Shown here in pieces: positions 12,691 to 23,700 of a stretch of DNA of 64,000 nucleotides; the first letter of the stretch is position 1, and each line of letters begins with the position of its first letter. Location of the stretch: assembly GCA_019454045.1 (NCBI GenBank), contig SKCR01031817.1, positions 1-64,000 of the forward strand, read 5' to 3'. The notes beneath the pieces were generated by a model that did no database searches, was not told the origin of the DNA, and was given only the letters and a program-made list of their open reading frames with translations. A program made the position numbers and the translations under genes. This DNA is from Zanthoxylum bungeanum. Taxonomy: Eukaryota > Streptophyta > Magnoliopsida > Sapindales > Rutaceae.

Positions 12691-12702
12691 GGGGGGGGGG
12701 GG
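12681..12702. repeat. Homopolymer pair A10-G12 downstream of psaF
   Basis: Ten A are followed directly by twelve G, about 25 bp beyond the psaF stop codon. On the psaF strand this is C12 then T10, inside the probable 3' UTR. The exact length may be unreliable in the assembly. Confidence 0.8.
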
Positions 12703-12724
12703 AGAGGACTAACCAATGGGATGA

Positions 12725-13411
12725 TTACACGTCCTTGACAACAAGATCGCCATTAACGAACTCTCTGTAAGCAGCAACAGGCCAGATAAATCCTCTGAAG
12801 AGCAAACTGGAAGCCAAAGGAACATCAATAATGATCTCCTTCATGGCCGGCTTCTTATCATCTCTAATGGCGATCAAATAGCTTCTGCCAACCCACCCAA
12901 TCCAGCCAGCAATGTACAGGAACAAAATCCCAGGAGTGATAAACTCACCCCAGTGCCTCTGGTCACCGCTCACAATCAAATGAGGAAGCCCATCTGACCC
13001 ACAAAGCAGCCCGTACTTGCCGTAATTCTCGAACCGGCGTTTCGTTTTCTCCATGGTGGCTTTGATAGCAAGAGCCGGGGCGCTGTCGGGGGCGTAGAGC
13101 TTGAGTGAAGATTCAAGTTTTTTGAGCTGCTGCTTCTCGCGCTTGGCGAATTGTTTGGACTCTTTGCATGGAGTCAGGCCGCTGATGTCAGCAACTGCAG
13201 GTTGTGGGGCTGATATGAGAATAGAGGAAAGTGCAAGGGCTGCAGAGAAAACTTGGAGTGGCTTTGTAGCAGCAGAAGCATTAATATTTTTCTCTTCTTG
13301 AGAAACAGAGCATGTGATCATTTGTTTTGATAATTTTGCATGGCTTAGATGAGAGTTTGATCTTGGCTTCAAAAGGGGCTTTGAAAAATTTGATGGAATT
13401 GTGAGAGACAT
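12725..13411 (-). CDS. psaF: Photosystem I reaction centre subunit III precursor (PsaF)
   Basis: This intronless gene encodes 228 residues. PsaF is the luminal and transmembrane photosystem I subunit that docks plastocyanin and helps hold the antenna. Residues 1-50 are rich in Ser, Lys and hydroxylated residues, a stromal transit peptide. Residues 51-74 form a hydrophobic thylakoid signal ending PAVA before Asp75. The predicted mature chain is 154 residues, the usual plant length. It has the Lys-rich docking helix ([20 protein letters not shown], 83-102), Cys82 and Cys137, a membrane helix near 157-180 and a second hydrophobic stretch near 197-215. No lesion is visible. The ATG follows 19 adenines with no spacer, which is unusual. 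The neighbouring cyclin T gene has the same orientation, 1.35 kb upstream. Confidence 0.97.
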   Translation of the reverse strand: MSLTIPSNFSKPLLKPRSNSHLSHAKLSKQMITCSVSQEEKNINASAATKPLQVFSAALALSSILISAPQPAVADISGLTPCKESKQFAKREKQQLKKLESSLKLYAPDSAPALAIKATMEKTKRRFENYGKYGLLCGSDGLPHLIVSGDQRHWGEFITPGILFLYIAGWIGWVGRSYLIAIRDDKKPAMKEIIIDVPLASSLLFRGFIWPVAAYREFVNGDLVVKDV

Positions 13412-13740
13412 TTTTTTTTTTTTTTTTTTTGCCTTTTTGGGGTTTGTGTGTAATGAAGAGAAATGGAAGATATGAAGGGGAAATAATTTTGTGTTTGTTT
13501 AGGAGGAGGAGATGGTTTTTAGATTTTCTAGGACAAGGATATTAGTGGTGGGAATGTGAAGTGGGGGTTGGATAAGGTAAGAAGAATTGAAGGAGAGCTG
13601 AGTTGGATGAATGTGATTGGTTGAGATGTTTTTGGTGGTGGCTTTGTTTGTGATTCTCTATCTGTGGGAGAAATTTTTTTTGGATAAGAGATCTGCTCTA
13701 TTGGCCAATGCGGCCGTGTGCTTACCACCACTACACTATT
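13412..13740 (-). promoter_or_regulatory. psaF 5' leader and proximal promoter region
   Basis: Read on the minus strand, the ATG is preceded by a 19-base A run (13412-13430). Further upstream a CCAAT-type box lies at about 13616-13620 (ATTGG on the plus strand). GATAAG words, I-box-like as in many photosynthesis gene promoters, lie at about 13570 and 13683 on the plus strand. No convincing TATA box was found, so the start of transcription is not placed. Confidence 0.35.
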
Positions 13741-14700
13741 TTATATTTTCTTGGAAAAAAAAAATAGCTCCAATATAATATTAGGATATATAAGACAAGG
13801 TTAATGAAGATATATATAAAAAATTATATAATTTTTTTTCTCATAATTAATAAAAAAAATATATTCACATTTAAAATTATTTAAGTATATAATGATTTAA
13901 GCATAAAAATAAACACAAAAAAAAAAAAGGAAACACCCACATTGACCAAAGTGAGTGCACTCACAGTCTCACACAGATCTAAAACATGCTAGATCTGTAT
14001 ACCACAAACTAGTAATGGGTTAATTTCCAACTAGCGGAATTAAATTTGAAATTTTTAACTTTTCTAGTTTATATATATATATTTCAACTTCAGTAGTAAA
14101 TTTTTTAAGTCTAACAGTTTCCTTTTTCAAATTAAATGATATTATTGAGGTGCATAATTCCTCTTATATTTAAATTATAAGTATGAATCCGTAATTACAT
14201 CATTAGATTTTGTTCTAACTAAGCTAAGATATATTAATTGTTGTTAAAACAACGTCATAATTTTTTTAAAGATTGATGAAAATATTGATTACATAGTAAG
14301 TAACATCACAAATAAGCAAATAAATAATCCTGATTCCGATGATACATTAGGAAAAACCCAAGTATGCTTTGCATGAACTTGTCTCTCTATTGTAATTTTT
14401 TTTAAGAGATTAAGATACAATGTTTTCTTTTTAACCCTCATCCTGTGAGATACATCAATTTCATTTCTTAAGAATTAGAATATTATCTTGAAAAATCTGT
14501 TAGATTCTCGAAGTTAAATTTGAAAAATACAAAAATCCCTCACTTTTCAGGGCCATTTCATTAAAGATTACGGAGATTGAAGCATTCTCGTTCCTCAGCA
14601 ATGCTTTTTACAATAAAGGCGATCGAAGTTTTGAGTATCCAAAATGAGACTGACCAGTTAAATAATCAGTGTCCAGAACATCATACCAATGGTCAGTCAT
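13741..14700. other. AT-rich intergenic spacer
   Basis: The sequence between the psaF promoter and the 3' end of the cyclin T gene contains A and T runs and no open frame of note. The part nearest 14700 probably includes the cyclin T 3' UTR, but no clear polyadenylation signal was fixed. Confidence 0.5.
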
Positions 14701-14760
14701 CTGTGTGATCAAATAATACAGTGACCATGTAAGCCAGTAGTTATAGCCATCATTTTTCCA

Positions 14761-17700
14761 TCAGAAATGATTTTCTTGTGCATGCCGTCTGTACTCCCTA
14801 TCATCGCAACTTGACACATACTCGTGAAGCTTCTTTCCTTCCGACTGCCTATCCGCTGGGCTCCCAGCTTTTCTCTTTCGACTGTTCGACATTGGGGAAC
14901 CATCATCAACCATTTCCCCTTCCTCCGCATTCTCAGCTTCCAATCCTCTTGAAGACTCTCCTTTTGAGCTCAAGTGCTTCCCATCTCCAACTTCCTCATG
15001 ATCTTTACCATGATATGAATTCTTATGTGGTTTTGACCAGCTTTGCCTTTGCTCCTGTTTGATTTTCTCATCCTCAACTGGTATTTCAATATCTTCCAGC
15101 TCCCTCTCGATAAGATCATCCTCGTCCATAAAAACTTTTTTCCTTGTTGGTTCACCACGAGACTTCCTCCTTTTCTCGCGTATTGCCTTCACCTTATCTT
15201 CGTCTATCATCTTAATAGCATCTTTGGGGGACTGACTCACAGGACCTTCCTGAATATCAAGACTTCGACCACCAATGCCAATAGATTTATGAGATGCACC
15301 GTCATCTCTCCATTTTTCTGCCTCTGTATTGTTATTCCTTCCTCCATCCCTTCCTTTGTCTTCCCCATTTCGCTCCGATCCGGACTTGGATTTATTTGGA
15401 ACTTCTCTCACATTCTCCTTGTGAGGCAACTGCTCAGGATGCTGATTATCTTTAGTTTCTGCATCGGCTTTGTGCTCAGTAATTACGCTCTCCCCACTAC
15501 CATCATCATTACTTGGATTATTCTGGGCTGTTCTTGATGATGCTACATTGTTTTCAGGATGTGAGTGTTCAGTTTCTGAGCGAGATGAGGGTTGTTTTGA
15601 AGCCTGTTCCTCAGAAGCTGATGGAGTTTTTTGGGGCCGATGACTTGACGCACCACCAGCACTCCCTTCCACTTCACTACCCTGCGATTGAGGCACTCTG
15701 TTTTGCTCGTAAAGTTCAAGCATTTGATTGCTAACCTCTGCAAGAGAAACTAATCATTATGATTTAAATATAACCCAAACACAAACATGTAATAGAGTAA
15801 AGGACACAACAGGACAGACCGATATGACAGCCAGTACCCATGGCACATCATTTGGCATATCTTTTATTGTTAAAATTGACAAAATCTGATGACTGAATTA
15901 TCCATTTAATTAGTCTATTTTACAAATGGACATAATGTTCTTCCTTGCTTTATCAATTAATTTAGGGATGAACTTCTAACAGAATCTCATGGGTCAGATG
16001 CTGTTAGCAAACCACCATATGCAGCATCAGTGCCATGACTATGAGGCTGTATGAGGTCCATCCCAAGAGTCCAACACTATTTACTAGCAAAAAAAAAGGG
16101 GAGTATACTAACCCTCCAATTGGCGTGGAGTGACATCAAATTCTTGCCACCAGACCCTATCACCATCAGATGGAAGCTTCACTTTCAGGAACTTCGCAGC
16201 AAGGAAAATGGCACCTGCCGCAATATGATGAGGCTTAAATTGCAGGCAGAGCGAAGTCCTCAACCTGCAAGCCACTTTCCAGTGTGAAGATGAAAAAGAG
16301 GAGGAAGTGAAGTATTAAAATCATAAGGAAAACAGCAGGCTAAACATACCCATCATTTACAAAGTTCCACGCAACTTGAGCAAGGGCATTTTGTGCAACC
16401 TTGAATTTCTTTATTGCTTCAACAAGGGGTTTATAAGGATGATGAACATTCAGGTCAAATCCAAGAGTGGCAAGTACAACCCTCTCACCAAGTAAAATAA
16501 GTTCTTTTTGTTGTTCATATACTTCCTGAATGTTGAATGAGGATAACTGAGTACAACTCGACGAAACAATTAAATAAACTAAAGAAGAAAACCAATCAAT
16601 AAGAACCAAATATATAAATAACTAGCAAGGAGATAATTTACCAATGATATAGCTATTGGAGAATGGAAAAGTGAATTCTTTGTAAGAATATGGAATCAAG
16701 GGGGGGCAGAGGAAATTTAATGAGTGGTAAAAGAGATGAGGGGGGAAGGGGAGTGTGGAGAATTGCCATGGTACGGAACAATGTATAGATTTCTGCCAAA
16801 ATATTAACAGATCCAGTACCCAATCATTTTTTAAACCACAAAAACAAAAAAATACAAGCAGACTGCTAAAAGTTACCATTCGCATGATCACTTTATATTT
16901 AATCCTTCACTGGAAATGCAGAATTAGCGGAGTGGAAATTATGCAAAAAGGGTTTTATGTGTGAAAAAAGAGAGGGGAGAACCAGGTTAGGTGAAAGCAA
17001 CAATTCAAGCCAGTAAACATCAGACTTGGAAACCACAGACAAGATTGGAGAAAGCAGCATTAGTATGAAGAACACCTTCTGCTGTCTAATCCTCTGGGGT
17101 GCAGTGGAGTCCTTTTTGTGTATAATCTCATAAGAAACAATAATAACATCTTTTAGCGGACGAGGAGTCTCTTCAACTTTCCCAGCAAGGAACATACACA
17201 CAGTAGCAATGGTCTGCAAAATAAACAAAAGTCAGACACCAGAACAGATAAATGTTCACATTATCTGCAGCTATTTCTAAATATACCTTGTAAATAGATC
17301 TCCATCAACATTCTATTTATCAGATTCAGAACTAAAAGCTCGTTAGATGAAAATTTGGAGAAGATAAAATAGTCACAGCTAGGGATGACAATGGGGAGGG
17401 GAGGGAAGGGGATCGACATTCTCGTACCCATCCCCGAAAATCTTCAGATGTCCCCGTCCCCTCGTAATTATTTTTGGGATGAATGAGGATCCCCGAATAA
17501 TAAAATGGGATCACTGAATAACAAATAATTTTTTCTTAAAATAAACTTAAGCCCATTTAAAAACATATTGATGGAACTATTACATTATCCAAAATAAAAC
17601 ATACATGTTCAAAAAAAAATGATAATATCTATTTCATAAATCTATTATATGTGAAATTCATGTTTTATGTGTTTTTATTTAGTCCATAACTTACTAAAAC

Positions 17701-20700
17701 GATGGATCTCTCATTACAATTATTTCATTTAAGTCCTTATACTATCTATAATTTATATATTTTTATAAATATTAAGATACTTTCTATTTAACTATATAAA
17801 ATTTTAAATAGTAATTTGAATATATTTATTGAAAATTTTAAAAATAAATAAATAGAAACTTAAATGGGTAATGGGGAGGGGATGGGGATTTTACATGATC
17901 CTCATCCCTTCCCCGAATAAGAAATGGGTATTAAATTTTCCCCGTCCCCGTCCCCAACATTAATTTTTTCAATTTTTCATTCTTGATCCCCTCCCGAATT
18001 GGGGAGGGCCCCGTCCCCTCAGGGATTTTTACCATCCATAGTCACATCATAACTAAGGAGGCCAAATTAATTGTATAACCCGACAGGAACCCAAAATTTT
18101 GCTTACTAGTAATGTCAATATAAACCTTCAAAAATAATTAAATAAGATCATATATACAGAGAAAATGAGCATTAAAAGGTTTTTTTTCTTCCTCGCAATA
18201 AGACCTTTTTTTTTCAGTCTCGCAAAGTTTGTTTCATATAAAAAATACCTTTCCAAGCAATGACTAGCTTTTATAAGGCTAGCATTAAGACAAATATCAA
18301 ACCTAAGCATTCTTCTAAGATAGTTGGCATTTCCATGGCAAAACAAAACATTTTATCCTTGTACTCTGATGTAGGTTTTGATCACACATATTTTACCAAG
18401 ATTGAATTACGAATCGCAATTTTGCAGTATATAACACATAATGTTGCATCACTCATACAATAATGAATCTTAAATTTCATAAAATGTCTAAAAATAACAT
18501 AGAATCACCCCTAAATCAAAAAGCCCAAATTCAAAACCTCAAAAAAAAAAAAAAAAACACATTAAGATATAAATAGTACAAATTAAAAAATGGAAAATAT
18601 AGAAGTTACAGCAGCGAACAAAATCATTTTAATATTTGAAGGATCTCAGAGGAAATTGCATTTACCTGTGAAACAATGCAAACACAACCCTCATATTTGG
18701 GAAAAAAAAAAAAAAAAAAAGACCAATACACGGATGATTTCTAGGTCTTTCAACACTTTCAAACAACATGAAAATATTTTTCGAAATATTAAGAAAGGTG
18801 TGCAAAGTGTCCACCACTAAAAAAACACAATTACTTTCCAAAAGCAACTTCGAATCTCGTGAAAATGAATTTTCCAAATTCAGATGCATATTGGAAGCAT
18901 TACATGGTCTGTTCTTGTACTGCTGTATGGTTTAAGCTTTTCAACTAGAATTCCACAATCAACAGAAACAAAATCACTTATTTACAGAGGCATTATCTAC
19001 AACTCTCAAGTGATTCAAGTTTCCAACAAATTAATGATCTAGATGATGTAAATGACAAGTAGTGATCTAAAACGAGAGTAAAACTCACTCTTCTGTCATT
19101 CTTTGCATGTGATTGACGAATGAAGAACCGGTGACAAAAAATTATTGCTGTTGCTATAGTTACCTGGGGTCTGCAAAAGAAGACATTTCAGTCAATTATT
19201 CTAAATTCACAATCTAAACCTATGGTCATGTATAGTTGCATTGTAAACAAAAATAAATACGCTCGGACTAGTTAACCCAAAAATTTAAATTTGCATATGT
19301 TGCAATGTTACCCTCACAAGACAGAAATATGCTTCTGGTATCATTGTCATCATTTTACGAAAAAATACTGCAATAGAAAAGATCCCAATTTAACCTTATG
19401 GTTTAAATCCTAGGCCTAATAGATGGTGGATTTTGATACACTAGAACTTGCAAGATAAACGGACAAAATTAGACACTAGCATACAACTTTTTTAATCATG
19501 ATTAAGATGATCTTATTAGTAACGTACTATATAAAATTCTTTGATTAGAGGTTCAGGAGTCTGGACAAAGATATCTTTGGAGATATCCAAAACAGGTAAC
19601 TGATGTGGTTTCAACCTCCGGAGCAGATCTCTAGAGCAGACTATAATGCCACCTAAGGAATCTTCCGATAATAAGCTATCCAGTGCTAAATTATCTGGTG
19701 CACACTTTTTCAGTCCTGCCAAAACTGAGCACTCAAGATCCTCCGGAGCTCATTATTCCGGAGCTCACTCTTCTGGTTCTCATTTTTCATGATCTTCTGG
19801 CACCAAGCTTTTCAGTCCGAAGCCAAATGTTGGATTTGAGCATTTTTTCTCAAAGAGTTTTTAAGTCGGTCAAAGATTAACCAACTCTTCACATGCTATA
19901 ATTACTCCACTAGCCACCTACTTTCATAAATGCAGGTGTGTTGAAGCATGAAATAGTTTTGGAAATTGTAACTATTAGGTGGAAGTTGTAATTGTTTTTA
20001 ATAGTCTTTTTGGAAGTTTTTTTTTTGCTTTAATGTCCTTTAATTTTGTATGCTTCGAAGGAAGTTCCAAGACTTTATACTGTAATATTCCAAGAAAAGA
20101 AGGGTTTGATTATTGACTTAAAAATTGAATTCCAAAACCTTTGTGGTTGTTCTCAAGTTCTTATCCCTTGGTAATGATCTTATCACTAGGATAGTCTTTC
20201 TTATCCTTAATTTGGCAATCTCATCCTATCTTTGGGTAATTCTCGAGGTAATGACTTCTTATTCTCGGGATTTCCTATTTTCTTTATCCTTATTCATCTT
20301 TTTCTTTATCTTTGTCGGTGTTGTTGTTTAAGCACCACATCATCTTGGTATCAGAGCAACTTTGCATCAATCAGACAACCTTCCTACACGGGAAATATCT
20401 TACCCATCTCCCATCTTATTCTCGGGATTTCCTATTTTCTTTATCCTTATTCATCTTTTTCTTTATCTTTGTCGGTGTTGTTGTTTAAGCACCACATCAT
20501 CTTGGTATCAGAGCAACTTTGCATCAATCAGACAACCTACCTACACGGGAAATATCTTACCCATCTCCCATCCATCGTTTCTCACCCAATGTGAAAACGT
20601 AGACAAAATGATGACATGTTATGATGGCTTTTAAAATTTTAATTAGATATTTCCATGAAGAAATTTTTGATCGGATCGTCACAATTGAAGATTTTCTTGT

Positions 20701-23700
20701 TAATATCCCTAAAGAATAGAATGTTAAATATGTTTCTTCTAAATTTGTTGGAATGACATTTCATTGGTGGAAAAATTTAAAGGTCCAACAAGATCGTCAA
20801 GGAAAACAGAAAATTCACATTTGAGTTAAGATGAAGAGGAATATCCTAGCTGATTTCGCTCCTCTGATTGTGCTGAGATGTTTTCGTAGGTTTGGGAATT
20901 ATCGACAAGGTATTACTTCTGTCCATGTTTATGAATCTCATTTTCCTAAATATTATGGTCTTGTGAATTTTATTGAAAGAAATGATAAGTGAATTTCAAA
21001 ATTTATAGGAGGATTACGTGCTGAGATCAGAGAACAAATTCCGTTACGATTTGTACTTAATCATGGATATTAGGATGTTATCGACATTGTTTCCGGAGTT
21101 GAATTGCAATTAGACACTATACAATAAAGACATTAGGCAGGGCAAGGCGTTAAATGGGATAAGGTGTTTTGGTAATTCAACCGGCCCAAGCAGTGTCCAA
21201 GTGGCACCCATAAATTTTCTTTTGCAATTTTCTTTTGAAAATTGTAAAAGAAAGCTATCAAATGAATAAAGAAAAATATTATATTTATTTGATTATTCTA
21301 GAAGACATACTGTTGCTTTTAGTTTAGATGTGACAAAAAACAAATTTGAGAAAAATGAGGAGAGAGAACTTCCTTTTATTTGTGAAGATAGTTTTTTATA
21401 TTTACCTTTGAAAACAGTGATATTTAAGTTTCTTATTTATTTTTTTCTTGAGAATTGGACCAGCTGTGAAACAGCATTGGAGAGTTTGAAAATAAACAAG
21501 TGTTGTTGACGTTTTTGAAGTTTTTTTTTTCTTTTTTGCAAAACAAAAAGACGTTTTTTAACCGCTTTTCACCAACCAGCCTATTAGAAGGCGCCTGCCC
21601 AAGCACAAAGGCAGTTAAGAAGCAAGTTGAGCAAGGCAAAGTGGATGAACAAAAGGCCTGCCCAAGCGGCGCCTTAGACAACATAGATTAGACATGGAAT
21701 CATTGAAGAAGAAAATTCCCTCTCAACCACGACACCAATCCAAGGTACCCAATTCTTCACAAAACCGAATCTTGCAGCTGAATGTGCCTACAAAGGCTAT
21801 GTTTCACCAATGGAAGAAGAGGAAGTTCTAGTCAGTTTGAAGAAGAGCCGAAGATGTTTGAAAAAGTACCAGAGTTCAATTGCTCTTGAAAATGATGACA
21901 AGCTTGAGATGCAAAAAGACAAGTCAATTCTAGTTGAAGAGAAGCCACATGCTTATGAGGTCAATATAATCGATATTGTTATGTCATATAACAATGAAGA
22001 CATAACGGTTGCTCTTGAAGAAGAGAAGGTTGCTAAGATGAAATTACTTGGGAATCACATTGAGCGAAAATTGGGGAAAGACAAGTGCCGTTAGATGATT
22101 TTTTGTTTTTGGAATCTTCTTCTTCAAAGAGTCACAAACAAACAAAAGAAAAAAGAGAAGTATGGCTTCTTTCAAGTTTCACTGAAGATTTATGAAGAAA
22201 GCTACAAATTAGTTCTGTTAGATACATTACTAACTCACTTCAAGTTTCATCCTCCAAACCGTGTTCAAGTTGAGAGATGAATTGCTGATTAACTACGAGT
22301 CCCAACGTCTAGTCTAATTTCAAAGCTCGAGAGAAGTTTCATTTGAGAATACGAGAATAATGCGATTTAAACCTCCGAATCAGACAATAATCACCCAAGA
22401 GAACTATAAGAAATCTTCCGATAATAAGCTATCCGGTGGTGAATTCTCTGGTGCTCCAGTGCAAATTTCTCCGCTGCACAATGAACACTTTTATGGTCCT
22501 ACCAAAACTAAGAAATTAGGATCCCCTGGGGCTCATTATTCTGGAGGCTCAATCATCCAAGCTCTCCGGTGCTCATTTTTCAAGAACTTCCGACAACAAG
22601 CTTTCCATTCCAAAGCCAAATGTTGGATTTCAATATTTCAACAATTTTTCCCAAAAAGAGTTTTTAAGTCGGTCAAAGTTTGACCTAGTCTTCACATTCT
22701 ATAATTACTCCACTAGCCACTTACTTTCATAAATGCAGTTGTGTTGAAGCTTGAAATAGTTTTGGAACTTGTAGCTACTAGCTATTAAATTTAGCTATTA
22801 GCTAAATTCTAAAACATTTGCTGTTATTCTTAAGTTCTTATCTCTTGGATTGATTCCTTTGAGTGGCGAATTTGTTACTGAGTATCTTATCACTAAGGTG
22901 TTGTTTCTTATCCATAGTGTGGCGATCTCAACCTATCCTTGTGTTATTTTCGTGGTGGTGATTTCTTATCCTCGAGATTTCCTATTTTTTTTATCCTTAT
23001 TCTTCTTTTTCATTATCTTTGCAGGACCACATCATCTTGAAAATTGCAATATCAATAGTCTTGGAACTTCCTTCCAAGCATAGGAAATGAAAGTACCTTA
23101 AAGATAAAAGAACTTTCAAAAAGACTATTAGAGGCAATTACAACTTCAAATGTTATTCAAAACTATTTCAAGCTTCAACACTACTACATTTATGAAAGTT
23201 GGTGGAGTCATTATAGCATGTGAAGACTTGATCAAACTTTGACTGAATTAAAAACTCTTTTTTGGGAAAAAATGTTGACATTTTCAAGTCCAACATTTGG
23301 CTTCGGACAGGAAAGTTTGGTATAAGATCTTGAAAAATGAGCACTGGATAGCTTGGAAAAGTGAACTCCGGAAGAGTGAGCTTGGAAAAAAGAGCTCTAA
23401 AATAAAGAGTTATGAACGATCCTGAGTGTTGTGCACCGGAGTCGATGCCTTTCCATAAAGTGTTGCTTCTAATGCTAGCCTTAGCCTTGTGGGAGTCTTC
23501 CTGCCAACCCTCACCCACAGTTTAGTTACTCAGTGAATCATTTGATTGGAACATATGTAGGAAGGTTCATGGCCTAGTAGCTAAAGTGAAAGCATTGTCT
23601 TTAGTTCACTTGGGTTATATTATTTGCATACTTATCGAAATCTAAGGTTATGTTTGGACTGATGGAAGGGGATGGTTTACAATGGAACGTAACCCAAAGA

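Noticed and set aside
15043..15537. 164-codon frame (plus) opposite the cyclin T last exon
   Set aside because: It is the complement of the Ser/Glu/Lys-rich cyclin T tail. The cyclin frame is supported by exon phase and family motifs.
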